Source of the DNA: an uncultured Opitutaceae bacterium
GTDB lineage: Bacteria; Verrucomicrobiota; Verrucomicrobiia; Opitutales; Opitutaceae
Length of the DNA: 64,000 bases
Assembly (NCBI GenBank): GCA_937902925.1
Contig: CALFNN010000039.1
Coordinates: 1 to 64,000, forward strand
Reading direction: 5' to 3'
In this document: piece after piece, positions 1 to 7,897 of the stretch
How the letters are laid out: every line of letters begins with the position of its first letter
How positions within the stretch are numbered: position 1 is the stretch's first letter
Program-made: the position numbers and the translations under genes
The notes under the pieces: generated by a model
What the model was told of the DNA's origin: nothing
Seen by the model: only the letters and a program-made list of their open reading frames with translations
Database searches by the model: none

Positions 1-349
1 CGCCGGCGACGGTCTCGATGGAGTCGGCGATGACCTCGCGGGAGACGAGCGAGTAACGCATGCCGGGCGTGCCCATACTGATGCCGTCGGAGACGGTGAT
101 GGTGCCGAAGATGACGCCTTTGCCGCCGGCGGCGTTGGCGCCAGCCTCGGCTTCGCGTGCGAGGGCGTCGATGTGCATGTTGCAGGGCGTGACCATCGAC
201 CACGTGGAGGCGATGCCGACGATCGGCTTCTTGAAATCCTCATCGGTGAATCCGACCGGGCGCAGCATCGAGCGCGCGCCAGCGCGGGCGGGACCGTCAA
301 CGATGACGGAGGAATGGGGGCGGAGCGGGTCGGGCTTGTGCGAGGACAT
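1..349 (-). CDS. ilvD: dihydroxy-acid dehydratase, N-terminal part (runs off left edge)
   Basis: This is the first 116 residues of dihydroxy-acid dehydratase, the Fe-S enzyme that converts 2,3-dihydroxy acids to the 2-keto acids of valine and isoleucine. The rest of the protein lies outside the window. The block [16 protein letters not shown] (residues 46-61) contains Cys56, which matches a cluster ligand of the family, and [15 protein letters not shown] (residues 87-101) is the next conserved block. The ATG is the natural start, giving the usual short lead-in before the conserved core. It is transcribed away from scpB; the 236 bases between them must hold both promoters, though I see no clear promoter boxes. 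Identity is certain at family level; the partial length is only the window edge. Confidence 0.95.
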   Translation of the reverse strand, partial: MSSHKPDPLRPHSSVIVDGPARAGARSMLRPVGFTDEDFKKPIVGIASTWSMVTPCNMHIDALAREAEAGANAAGGKGVIFGTITVSDGISMGTPGMRYSLVSREVIADSIETVAG

Positions 350-585
350 GGGAGGAAAGGGGAGCTGAGAGTTAAGAGCCGAGAGCCGGGAGTCCAGAGC
401 GGAGACGTGGCGCGGGGCACAGTGGTGTGACTTGTGACCGATGACATGGGATGAGTGGCCGGGCCGGGCAACAAGCCGAGGACTGGTGCTCGCCGGCTAC
501 AGGGCGCATGCCCGCGCCACCGCGGCGCGTTTTCTTGGTTGCGTGGACGGACGCGCCGGCCATCACTCGTCCGAACTTTACCTGC

Positions 586-1425
586 ATGGCGTTCAACCTG
601 AAAAAAGTGCTGAAGGCGTTGCTGCTTTCATCCAACCAGCCGCTCGCGATCAAGGACATCCAGGGCGTGTTTGCCCGGTTTCACGAGGCCGGCCTGTTGT
701 CGCTCGCCAGCACCGATGCGGGCCCGACGGCGGGCGACGAGACCAAGCCAGCCGAAGCGCCGGCGGCCGAGACGAGTGCGGGCGAGCCGGCGGAAATCAT
801 CGCCGAGGCGCCGCAGGATCCCGAACTTTATGCCGACGTGCCGTCGCTGGTGACGGGGACGCAGATCCGCGAGGCGGCGGACGAGATCGCGGCGGAGTTG
901 CGGGCGGCGGATGAAGGTCTGCTACTGATCGAAGGCTCGAGCGGCTACCGGGTCGTGACGCACCCGCGGTTTGCACGCTGGGTGCGGATCCTGCGGGCCG
1001 AGCCGCCGCCGGTGAAGCTGAGCCAGTCGTCGATCGAGACGCTGGCGGTCGTGGCCTACCGGCAGCCGGTCACGCGCGCCGAGATCGAGACGATCCGCGG
1101 CGTGTCAGCCGAGGCGGGCATCAACAAGCTGCTGGAACGCGAACTCATCTACATCGTCGGCCGGGCGGACGCGCCGGGCCGGCCGATTCAATACGGCACG
1201 ACGGACCAGTTTCTCGAGTTCGTCGGGGTCAAGTCGATCGACGAGCTACCGGCATCGGATGTGCTGTCCTCACGCCAGATCGACGAGTGGTTGAAAAGCT
1301 CGTCGAGTCCGCACCATCTGAGCGACACGGACATGGGCCTGTCCGACGAACAGTTGCCATTGAACGCCGGCCAGATGGAAACGAGCGGATCGGCGCCGGC
1401 CGCGGCAGCCGAGCCGCCCCATTGA
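586..1425 (+). CDS. scpB: SMC-ScpAB condensin subunit ScpB
   Basis: ScpB is the winged-helix subunit of the SMC-ScpA-ScpB complex that compacts and segregates the chromosome. The 279-residue protein has a first helical segment (residues 6-35), a degenerate Ala/Glu/Pro-rich stretch (about 41-90), and then the typical core with SGYRVVTHPRFARWV (119-133) and AVVAYRQPVTRAEIETIRGV (154-173). The ATG at 586 puts MAFNLKKVLKALLLSS at the N-terminus, as in the family. In-frame codons further upstream would add an unrelated arginine/proline-rich stretch. The low-complexity insert is unusual, since most ScpB proteins have a short linker there. scpA is not adjacent. Only one base separates the stop from pheA, so the two are probably co-transcribed. 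Confidence 0.93.
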   Translation: MAFNLKKVLKALLLSSNQPLAIKDIQGVFARFHEAGLLSLASTDAGPTAGDETKPAEAPAAETSAGEPAEIIAEAPQDPELYADVPSLVTGTQIREAADEIAAELRAADEGLLLIEGSSGYRVVTHPRFARWVRILRAEPPPVKLSQSSIETLAVVAYRQPVTRAEIETIRGVSAEAGINKLLERELIYIVGRADAPGRPIQYGTTDQFLEFVGVKSIDELPASDVLSSRQIDEWLKSSSSPHHLSDTDMGLSDEQLPLNAGQMETSGSAPAAAAEPPH

Positions 1426-1426
1426 C

Positions 1427-2506
1427 ATGGACCTCGAACCGATCCGCCAAAAAATCGACAAGCTGGACAGCGAGCTGGTCGAGCTCCTGAACGCACGCCT
1501 CGAGCTCGCCGCGCAAATCGGCAAGCTGAAGCGGAACGCCGGCGGCCAGATCTACGTCGCGGAACGCGAGGACGCGGTGATGCGCAAGGTGACGGGCCGG
1601 AACCAGGGGCCGATCAAGAACGAGGCGCTGCGCGCGATCTATCGCGAGATCATGTCGGCGGCCATCGCGCTCGAGAAGCCGCTGTTGATCGCCTATCTCG
1701 GGCCGGAGGCGAGCAACACGCATGCGGCGGCCATGAAGAAATTCGGGGCCAGCGTCGAATATCACGCGATGGCGACGGTCAGCGACATTTTCACCGCGAT
1801 CGAGAAGGCGGAGACGGACTATGCGGTCATCCCGATCGAGAACTCCACCGAGGGCTCGGTGCGCGAGGCGCTGGACAGCTTCGTCGAGAGCGACCTCAAG
1901 ATCGTGGCGCAGATCTACCTCGAGATCAGCCACGCGTTGATCTCGAACTCGCCGCTGGAGGAAATCCAGCGTGTCTACTCGAAGGACCAGGCGCTGGCGC
2001 AATGCCGGCACTGGCTGCAACGCCACCTGCCGAACGCGCAGCTGGTGGAGGCGTCGAGCACCTCGCGCGCGGTGCAGCTCGCGAAGGAGGAGCCGGGCAC
2101 GGCGGCGGTGGCGAGCGAACTGGCGGCGGAGTTCCACGGCGTGCCGGTGGTCGAGCAAAACATCCAGGACAAGGCCGACAACACGACGCGGTTCTTCGTG
2201 CTGGGCAAGGCGCCCTCCGGACCGGTGGGCGGCGGGAAGGACCTGACGAGCCTGCTGGTATCGCTCGGCGACGAGGCGGCCTCGCACTCGGGCGCGTTGC
2301 TGAAAATGCTGATGCCGCTCGCGGAGCGCGGGATCAATCTCTCGAAGATCGAGTCGCGCCCGAGCAAGAAACGGCCGTGGGATTATTATTTCTTCCTCGA
2401 CGTCACCGGCCACTACGAGGACGCCAACATGAAGCAGGCGCTGTCGGAGCTGAAGAAATTCTGCCCGTTGGTGAAGTGGCTCGGGAGTTATCCGTCAGTG
2501 AGTTGA
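1427..2506 (+). CDS. pheA: bifunctional chorismate mutase / prephenate dehydratase (P-protein)
   Basis: This enzyme converts chorismate to prephenate and then to phenylpyruvate in phenylalanine synthesis. The 359-residue protein has an AroQ-type chorismate mutase domain (about 1-88, starting LEPIRQKIDKLDSELVELLN). A prephenate dehydratase domain follows (about 90-270), with the catalytic DNTTRF motif near residue 250. The C-terminal ACT domain (about 275-359) carries the ESRPSKKRPW element that binds phenylalanine in this family, so feedback inhibition is likely. The length matches the usual P-protein. It starts one base after the scpB stop codon, which fixes the ATG and suggests translational coupling. 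The next gene on the right is convergent. Confidence 0.96.
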   Translation: MDLEPIRQKIDKLDSELVELLNARLELAAQIGKLKRNAGGQIYVAEREDAVMRKVTGRNQGPIKNEALRAIYREIMSAAIALEKPLLIAYLGPEASNTHAAAMKKFGASVEYHAMATVSDIFTAIEKAETDYAVIPIENSTEGSVREALDSFVESDLKIVAQIYLEISHALISNSPLEEIQRVYSKDQALAQCRHWLQRHLPNAQLVEASSTSRAVQLAKEEPGTAAVASELAAEFHGVPVVEQNIQDKADNTTRFFVLGKAPSGPVGGGKDLTSLLVSLGDEAASHSGALLKMLMPLAERGINLSKIESRPSKKRPWDYYFFLDVTGHYEDANMKQALSELKKFCPLVKWLGSYPSVS

Positions 2507-2509
2507 GGC

Positions 2510-2532
2510 GGGGCGGCGCGAAGGGCCGCCCC
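2510..2532. terminator. hairpin between convergent genes
   Basis: An 8-bp perfect stem (GGGGCGGC at 2510-2517 and GCCGCCCC at 2525-2532) with a 7-base loop lies between the stops of pheA (+) and the actin-like gene (-). No T-tract follows on either side, so it is a possible factor-dependent or weak bidirectional terminator rather than a classical intrinsic one. Confidence 0.4.
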
Positions 2533-2545
2533 AACCGATTCGGCT

Positions 2546-3700
2546 TTACCCCAGCAGCACCTGCCACTGGTTCTCGCGGGCGGAGCGGGCGGCCTTGAGG
2601 GCGCCGAGCGCGACGTAACGCTTGTAGTCCTGGCCGGCGAGTTTGACCTTGGGGGACTCGTAGCCGTCGTCGGTGAGACGCTTCTGGAGGACGGTATCGA
2701 TCCCTTTGATCTGCGAGCCGCCACCCGTGACGATGATGTTCTGGAGCAGCATGACGACGGAGTCCGACGAGGCGCGCTCGATCAACGACGTCAGCGCCGG
2801 ATAGAAACTGTCGATGAGCGCGTTGCAGGACCGGCCGATGACGTCGCCGAGCTCGATCGTGTGCCCCTTGCCGCCCATGATGACCTTTACCTCGAGCGGC
2901 TTGCGCGACGGGCCGGCGTAGGCGTGAGCCTCCTTGATTTCCCGGAGCGTGTGGCGCGAGAGGCCGTTGTTCGGGTAAGTGCGGTTGAGTTCGTCGTGCA
3001 TGAGCTCGTCGATCGCGTCGCCGGCAAACGGGATGCTGATCTGATCCTCCGCCGTGGGAAAATAGCCCTGCACGAGGCAGAGGTCGCTCGTGCCGCCGCC
3101 GATGTCGATGAAGAGCGAGTTGACGACCGGGTCGAGATAGCCGGACTGCCCGACACGGGCATCGTCGCGATAGCCGAGGGCCGCGAGAAACGGCTCGGGA
3201 ATCAGCAGGACGCGATCGAAGAGGCCGTGCGCCGCGCGGCGGATATCCTCGCGCGCCTGCTCGCCCGCGTTGGCGGGGACGCCGACCACGGCGCGAATCT
3301 CGGCGTGGCCGGCCGGGTCGGCGAGCGAGCGGATGTGCGCGATGAAGTCGCGCGCGGCGCCGGGATCGGCGACGACGCCGGCCGCGAGCGGCGCGACGAG
3401 GCGGACGTGGAGCATGTTGCGCAGGGCTTCCTCGCCGTAGAGAATGCGGGCGTTCCCCGCGATGATGCCGTCGACGATCCCATCCTTGACGTAGCCGACG
3501 AAGGACGGGACGACCTTGCTGACCGCGATATCGGAACCGCCGGCGGGGCCGGCGAGCAGGCAGGACTTGTTGGTGCCGAGATCGAAACCGACCAACACGG
3601 TTTTCGCCTTCGGGGACGGACTGCGGGGAGCCGGAGTCGCGGCGGGCGCGGGCAGGGACGAGGCGGGGGAAGCGGGCTTTTCGACGGTGGCGGTTGTCAT
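2546..3700 (-). CDS. MamK/MreB-like bacterial actin ATPase
   Basis: This 384-residue actin-fold ATPase has the three diagnostic nucleotide-binding blocks. They are phosphate-1 GFDLGTNKS (38-46), phosphate-2 FIDIGGGTSDLC (197-208) and the adenosine motif TGGGSQIKG (325-333). PEPF at 168-171 falls where the catalytic acidic residue of bacterial actins sits. The spacing of VVGVPA, IPEPFL, the second phosphate loop followed by a P..EDQ pattern, and LLQNI..TGGGS resembles MamK, the magnetosome filament actin, more than housekeeping MreB. No mreC or mreD is nearby. Residues 1-33 are a Pro/Ala/Ser-rich, probably disordered extension. The ATG at 3700 is chosen because upstream codons run antisense through the neighbouring gene. 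It is probably transcribed after the helical-protein gene at 3759-4235. Polymerisation is inferred from family membership; the cellular role is unknown. Confidence 0.85.
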   Translation of the reverse strand: MTTATVEKPASPASSLPAPAATPAPRSPSPKAKTVLVGFDLGTNKSCLLAGPAGGSDIAVSKVVPSFVGYVKDGIVDGIIAGNARILYGEEALRNMLHVRLVAPLAAGVVADPGAARDFIAHIRSLADPAGHAEIRAVVGVPANAGEQAREDIRRAAHGLFDRVLLIPEPFLAALGYRDDARVGQSGYLDPVVNSLFIDIGGGTSDLCLVQGYFPTAEDQISIPFAGDAIDELMHDELNRTYPNNGLSRHTLREIKEAHAYAGPSRKPLEVKVIMGGKGHTIELGDVIGRSCNALIDSFYPALTSLIERASSDSVVMLLQNIIVTGGGSQIKGIDTVLQKRLTDDGYESPKVKLAGQDYKRYVALGALKAARSARENQWQVLLG

Positions 3701-3758
3701 GACGGATGTTTTTGTGGTTGAGGAACGGACAGGGTGAAGCGGGAGGCCGGGGCGGATC

Positions 3759-4235
3759 TCAGGAGGCGCGCCGGCGGGTGCGATCGCCGCCAGCCGCCCG
3801 ATCCTGGGCGAGCATCTCATCGATAAAATCGGCGATGCCCGGCGTGGGGCCGGAACCGGCGGGGACCGCGGGCTCGGCGGCGGCGGCGGCCGGTGCCGGA
3901 GAAGCGACGGTGGCGCGGCGCGGTGCCGGCGGCCGCAAGCCGCCGAGATGCTCGGACAAGAGCGGCACGAGCAACTCGGCCAGCACCCGGGCGTTGAGCA
4001 CCCGTTCCTCCTCGGCGGCAAACAAGGCGCGCAACCGCGCGTCGGAGTCGGCGGCGGCTTCCGGGATCGCCCGAAGCGCGGCCAGGGCGCGGGAGAGCTC
4101 GGTGGATTGCACGCGCGCGGCCTCGAGGCTGTGACCGTTGGCGCGCAAGACGCACACGCGACGATAGACCAGCGCGACCTCGCCCCACGGCGAAGCATCA
4201 TCGAGTTTTTCGTGAACGGGAGAGGAAGCGCTCAA
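3759..4235 (-). CDS. hypothetical helical protein, probable partner of the actin-like gene
   Basis: I do not recognise a family for this 158-residue protein. Residues 15-95 are predicted to be mostly helical and charged (LEAARVQSTELSRALAALR, LFAAEEERVLNARVLAELL). Residues 100-130 are a Pro/Ala linker, and a short amphipathic segment GIADFIDEMLAQDRA sits near the C-terminus. There is no signal peptide or membrane segment, so it should be cytoplasmic. It lies 58 bases upstream of the MamK-like gene on the same strand, suggesting an operon and possibly a filament adaptor. The listed start is a TTG codon without a clear ribosome site, so the true start could be somewhat downstream. Confidence 0.6.
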   Translation of the reverse strand: MSASSPVHEKLDDASPWGEVALVYRRVCVLRANGHSLEAARVQSTELSRALAALRAIPEAAADSDARLRALFAAEEERVLNARVLAELLVPLLSEHLGGLRPPAPRRATVASPAPAAAAAEPAVPAGSGPTPGIADFIDEMLAQDRAAGGDRTRRRAS

Positions 4236-4302
4236 AGTGCGCCGGCGCTAGACCACGCGCACCCGTGTCAGTTCACGAAAATATTTTGCGGCTGCCGCCG
4301 GC

Positions 4303-4719
4303 TCACTTCAGCGCGTAATACAGCGCGATCACACCGAGCGCGAGCAAGCCGAGCGCGCCAAAAAAATAAAAAAAACAGCCTTTCTTGACGTCGCCCTTCA
4401 GCGCCTCCGGCGCCACGCGATATTCTTCCAGGATGGCGTCGGCCGCGGCGGCGACCTCGGGTGCCGCGGCTGCCGCCGGCGACTCAGGGGTCAAGGCGGG
4501 GACGGGCATTTCGGGCGCGACGGGTGGGGAAGGTGGAACCGCCGGGAGGAGCGGGCGAGCGACCGGAGCGAGGCTGACGGCGGGCGCCGCTGGCATCGAC
4601 GCGGGCGCAGGTTGCGTCAAAGGCTGGCCGGAAGCTTCCGCGATTTCGCGGTCGAGCCACGCGAGGTGCTCCTGCACAAGTGCTCGCTGGCGGCGGAGTT
4701 CCTGAAGGCGGTCTGGCAT
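4303..4719 (-). CDS. hypothetical tail-anchored membrane protein
   Basis: This 138-residue protein has a clear three-part plan. A short N-terminal coiled coil comes first (MPDRLQELRRQRALVQEHL, continuing to about residue 30). A long Pro/Ala/Val linker runs from about 34 to 93. The C-terminal part is a helix followed by one hydrophobic membrane span (FFYFFGALGLLALGVIALYY, about 116-136). Such a tail-anchored layout would display the coiled coil in the cytoplasm. The gene is in the same direction as the helical protein and the actin-like ATPase, 67 bases upstream of the former, so all three may form one unit. It also follows the rpmA terminator. Function is unknown; a membrane anchor for the filament is a speculation from context. 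Confidence 0.65.
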   Translation of the reverse strand: MPDRLQELRRQRALVQEHLAWLDREIAEASGQPLTQPAPASMPAAPAVSLAPVARPLLPAVPPSPPVAPEMPVPALTPESPAAAAAPEVAAAADAILEEYRVAPEALKGDVKKGCFFYFFGALGLLALGVIALYYALK

Positions 4720-4761
4720 GCGACGGGCAGACGGTCGCGCGCCGGGGCGGGGACACGCAAC

Positions 4762-4792
4762 AAACAAAAAGCGCCGGACTTGCGTCCGGCGC
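4762..4792 (-). terminator. intrinsic terminator after rpmA
   Basis: A perfect 9-bp stem (GCGCCGGAC at 4771-4779 with GTCCGGCGC at 4784-4792, loop TTGC) is followed on the minus strand by TTTTTGTTTG. It sits 31 bases after the rpmA stop and ends the rplU-rpmA message. Confidence 0.9.
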
Positions 4793-4823
4793 GGGAAGGA
4801 GCGGGGCCGAACCCGGCGGGTCG

Positions 4824-5069
4824 TCAGGCCGTGATGACGGCGACGCGGCGGCGGGCCTTGTCGAACTTGACGGTGCCGTCCTTGAGCGCAAAGAGCGTCC
4901 AATCGCGGCCGGTGCCGACATTCTTGCCGGCGTGAAGCTTGGTGCCGCGCTGGCGGACGAGGATATTGCCCGCGAGGACGGACTCGCCGCCAAATTTTTT
5001 CACGCCGAGCCGCTGCGAATGGCTCTCGCGTCCGTTGCTGGATGTTCCCTGACCTTTTTTATGCGCCAT
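4824..5069 (-). CDS. rpmA: 50S ribosomal protein L27
   Basis: L27 is a large-subunit ribosomal protein whose N-terminus reaches the peptidyl-transferase centre. The 81-residue sequence begins [20 protein letters not shown] and continues with [20 protein letters not shown] and [11 protein letters not shown], all hallmarks of the family, at normal length. The N-terminus starts directly at the mature-type sequence, with no Firmicutes-style cleaved leader. It follows rplU with a 12-base gap, the standard L21-L27 pair, and an intrinsic terminator closes the unit. Confidence 0.98.
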   Translation of the reverse strand: MAHKKGQGTSSNGRESHSQRLGVKKFGGESVLAGNILVRQRGTKLHAGKNVGTGRDWTLFALKDGTVKFDKARRRVAVITA

Positions 5070-5081
5070 GGCAGTGTCTCC

Positions 5082-5396
5082 TTAAGCTTTGATGGATTCG
5101 ATCTTGATGACGGAAAGCTCCTGACGGTGGCCGCGTTTGCGCTCCATGCCCTTGCGCTTCTTCTTCTTGAACACGATGACCTTGTCGCCGCGCTTGTTCT
5201 CCAGGATCTTGGCCGAGACGATTGCGCCGGACAGGGTCGGCGTGCCGACCTTGAAATTTTCACCCTCGCCGGCCGCCAACACGTCCTTGATCTCGACGGT
5301 CGAGCCCTTTTCCGTGCCCGGATAGCGGTTGACGATAAGAATGTCGCCCTCGGCAACAGTGAACTGCTGACCCTGGGTTTTGATGGTGGCTTTCAT
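5082..5396 (-). CDS. rplU: 50S ribosomal protein L21
   Basis: L21 binds 23S rRNA in the large subunit. The 104-residue protein starts [18 protein letters not shown] and contains the lysine-rich [17 protein letters not shown] segment and C-terminal IKIESIKA typical of the family. In-frame codons upstream give unrelated sequence, so the ATG at 5396 is used. It is the first gene of the rplU-rpmA operon. A symmetric hairpin lies in its leader from 5 to 27 bases before the ATG and no Shine-Dalgarno sequence is visible, so leader-based control is possible. Confidence 0.98.
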   Translation of the reverse strand: MKATIKTQGQQFTVAEGDILIVNRYPGTEKGSTVEIKDVLAAGEGENFKVGTPTLSGAIVSAKILENKRGDKVIVFKKKKRKGMERKRGHRQELSVIKIESIKA

Positions 5397-5400
5397 GAAT

Positions 5401-5423
5401 AAAACCGCGGAATAAGCGGTTTT
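5401..5423 (-). promoter_or_regulatory. hairpin in the rplU leader
   Basis: AAAACCGC (5401-5408) pairs with GCGGTTTT (5416-5423) around a 7-base loop. In the rplU message the hairpin ends 4 bases before the start codon and would overlap the ribosome-binding region. It could act as an autoregulatory leader or attenuator. Ribosomal-protein leaders of this kind are known for L21 in other phyla, but I cannot match this one to a described class. Confidence 0.45.
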
Positions 5424-5474
5424 GCGGAAGCGAACGCAAGGATTTATTTGCCGCCGCGGCGCAAAATGCACCGC

Positions 5475-5492
5475 GGCGCCGAAGCCGGCGCC
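5475..5492 (-). terminator. possible terminator of the kinase gene
   Basis: A perfect 7-bp stem (GGCGCCG at 5475-5481, CGGCGCC at 5486-5492) lies 13 bases after the kinase stop on the minus strand. Only a short T run (TTTT) follows, a dozen bases later, so termination would be weak. Confidence 0.35.
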
Positions 5493-5505
5493 AAACGAGG
5501 CAAAA

Positions 5506-6459
5506 TCAAGCGTCGATATGGAACGGAGGCGTCGAGTCCTCGGCGGATTTCGTGACCGGCTCGGGAAATTCGGCGATGCCGGGGTGGGCGGCGTTGGCCG
5601 TGGCATACGGGATGGACCAGGCGAGCGCATCGCGCCAGCTCAGGCCGCGATCGAACCGGGCGTGCAGCAGGCAGGCGAGCATGACATCGCCCGAGCCCGT
5701 GGGCGACACCTCGCGGATGCGCGGCGCTGCGAAAAACTCGGGGGCGTTGTGATCGCCCATGAACCAGACCGGCGCGCCGCCATCGGTCACCGCCCAGCGC
5801 AGGGCGCGGAAACGATCGCGCAGCTTGAGCAGCAATTCGCGGGTGGAAAGCTTGAGGTCGTCGGGCGGGACGAGCGTCTCAAACTCGGCGCGATTGATGC
5901 GGATGAGCGCGGCAGCTTCGTTGGCGAACCAGGCGAGTGGCGCGCCATAGGTGTCGACGACCAGCGAGCCGCGCTCGGGCCACCGGTGGAAGACCTCGCG
6001 CAATACATCGAAGTCCGGCGATTCCCAGCCCGGCAGGCTGCCGCTGACGGCCAGCACCGTGCCGGAAGGCTGCGCGAGCAGGAACTCCGCGCAGGCGCGC
6101 AAGGCCGCGAGATCGGGCGGCACGTCGCGACCGAGAAACGTGGTCTCGGCATAGCCGCCGCCGCGCACGACCAGGCCGGTGCGCGTCGCGGCGCCGTTGG
6201 GAAACGCGCGGAAACCGAAATTGCGCGCCCGCAGCCAGGTCTCGCACTCCGCGCCGGCGGCGCCGCCGGCAAAGCAGAGGGCGGTGTTGGGCGCGCCGAG
6301 GCGGTTGAGCATCTTGGAAACGTTGATGCCCTTGCCGCCGACCTGAAACGACTCGCGCTCGGCGCGCTGGGTGCGGGCGGGCGCCCACGCGGCGAATTCC
6401 TGGGTGCGCTCGGCGAGCAGATTGCCCGTGAAGGTGAGGATGTGCGGGGCGGCGCTCAT
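5506..6459 (-). CDS. PfkB-family sugar kinase (1-phosphofructokinase-like)
   Basis: This is an ATP-dependent sugar or sugar-phosphate kinase of the ribokinase/PfkB family, 317 residues. The N-terminal signature [15 protein letters not shown] (41-55) and C-terminal SPTGSGDVM (252-260), with Asp258 as the catalytic base, resemble 1-phosphofructokinase and tagatose-6-phosphate kinase (FruK/LacC branch) rather than ribokinase. Its ATG overlaps the last four bases of the upstream MFS transporter (ATGA), so the two are translationally coupled and likely act on the same imported carbohydrate. No PTS component is nearby. The exact substrate cannot be read from the sequence. Confidence 0.85.
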   Translation of the reverse strand: MSAAPHILTFTGNLLAERTQEFAAWAPARTQRAERESFQVGGKGINVSKMLNRLGAPNTALCFAGGAAGAECETWLRARNFGFRAFPNGAATRTGLVVRGGGYAETTFLGRDVPPDLAALRACAEFLLAQPSGTVLAVSGSLPGWESPDFDVLREVFHRWPERGSLVVDTYGAPLAWFANEAAALIRINRAEFETLVPPDDLKLSTRELLLKLRDRFRALRWAVTDGGAPVWFMGDHNAPEFFAAPRIREVSPTGSGDVMLACLLHARFDRGLSWRDALAWSIPYATANAAHPGIAEFPEPVTKSAEDSTPPFHIDA

Positions 6460-7871
6460 CGTTTGTTCGGACGGTAGAAGACGTAGTTGACGAGAAAGTC
6501 GAGGCCGAGCACGCCGCTGAGCGTGCGAATATTCCGCATCGCGCCAAACACCTCGGTGAGCGGGCTGGCCTGCGGCTCGTGGACCTTGAGCAGCAGGAAG
6601 CAACCCGCGCCCGCGACGACGGGCTGGAGCACGAAACACCAGTGGTAGACGGCAAAGGCGTCCGGCCAGCGGCGCAACGCGGCGCCCAGCACCATGCCGC
6701 CGAGGATGGGCGCGATGGCGGCGGCAAACGAGGTGACGGCGAGGTTGAGGCCGATCGCGAGGCTCTTGGCCTCGAGCGGGATCAGCCGCAGCAGGATCGT
6801 GAACTGGCCGAGCACAAAACCCGCGCTCGCGATGGCGCCCATGCTGGTCATCCCGCCGAGCGCCCAGATGATGTAGACGATCGCGTGGCTGTGCGGCGTG
6901 AGGAAGCACCAGAGAAGATTCACGGCCTGCCACACCAGCAGCGACACGGCCATGACAGGACGGTTGCCGTAGCGGTCGAGCAGGCGGCCCCACGCCGGCA
7001 ACGCCAGGGCTCCGCCGAGCGCCGAGACGGTCGAGAGCAGCCCGACGTCGAACGCGGAGAGCCCGAGTTGCTCGAACATGAAGACGTGATAGAACGGCCC
7101 GAAGCAGTTCGCCGCAAACGACCACACGGCGCCGAACGCGATGAACCAAAGCAGCGAGGTGGAGCGGCGCAATACGTCGACCTGTTGCCGGAAGGAAAGC
7201 TCGGCGGCGGATTGTGGGCGGTGCGACCGGGTCGGGCTCACCCACTGCCATCGCAGCGAAAAGATCCGGAGGAAAATCGCGCCGACGATGATGCCCTGGA
7301 AGGCAGGGACGGCGTAGTTCCAGCGGGCCAGCACCCAGCCCGCGACGAGGAGAAAGGTGAGCGTGGAGATCTGCAGGACGCGGTTGCGCTGCCCGAAAAA
7401 CTTGCCACGAAGCCGCGCCGGCACCCAGTCCTGGATCCATGCGTTCCAGGTCACGCCGGCGACGGCGGCAAAACAACTGGTGACGAAAAACCACCCGATG
7501 AACCAGCGGGCCGCGGTCTCCGGCCGGTCCCGCGGGATCACGCCAAGCAGCGCGGCGAGCACCGCCCAGCTGAGCATGTGGAGGGTGGCGGCCGTGACGG
7601 TGAGGGTCTTGGGCGGCTTCAGGCGCGTCAAAAACGGCGTCACAAAGATCTGGAGGAAATTCCCGAAGAATGGCATGGCCGACAGCAGCCCGATGGCCGG
7701 CTTCGGCAACACCCAGCCCTTGGTGACGAGCGCAGTGAGGTAGACGTTCACCGGCAGCGACATCGTCACGACGGGCATCGCCATGATGCCCTCGGAAGTG
7801 CACAGCCGCAGCGAGCGGAGAAGATCCGACTTTCGCTCGACGGCGGCGACGCGCGCAGTGGTTGCGTTCAC
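6456..7871 (-). CDS. MFS transporter
   Basis: This 471-residue major facilitator superfamily permease has about 12 hydrophobic spans. The first follows a 30-residue cytoplasmic N-terminus (VTMSLPVNVYLTALVT). The second half has the signature WGRLLDRYGNRPVM, matching the conserved loop between the first two helices of each MFS repeat. It starts with GTG at 7871; no ATG lies close by. The stop overlaps the start of the PfkB-type kinase, so import followed by phosphorylation of a sugar is the simplest reading. The specific substrate is not evident. It diverges from the DNA glycosylase gene with only 26 bases between the starts. Confidence 0.85.
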   Translation of the reverse strand: MNATTARVAAVERKSDLLRSLRLCTSEGIMAMPVVTMSLPVNVYLTALVTKGWVLPKPAIGLLSAMPFFGNFLQIFVTPFLTRLKPPKTLTVTAATLHMLSWAVLAALLGVIPRDRPETAARWFIGWFFVTSCFAAVAGVTWNAWIQDWVPARLRGKFFGQRNRVLQISTLTFLLVAGWVLARWNYAVPAFQGIIVGAIFLRIFSLRWQWVSPTRSHRPQSAAELSFRQQVDVLRRSTSLLWFIAFGAVWSFAANCFGPFYHVFMFEQLGLSAFDVGLLSTVSALGGALALPAWGRLLDRYGNRPVMAVSLLVWQAVNLLWCFLTPHSHAIVYIIWALGGMTSMGAIASAGFVLGQFTILLRLIPLEAKSLAIGLNLAVTSFAAAIAPILGGMVLGAALRRWPDAFAVYHWCFVLQPVVAGAGCFLLLKVHEPQASPLTEVFGAMRNIRTLSGVLGLDFLVNYVFYRPNKR

Positions 7872-7897
7872 GATAGGTTTGAGGCGTATGAAAAGGG

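Noticed and set aside
4276-4285. AAAATATTTT palindrome before the helical protein gene
   Set aside because: Too short, and not positioned as a recognisable promoter element; kept only as a low-GC patch.
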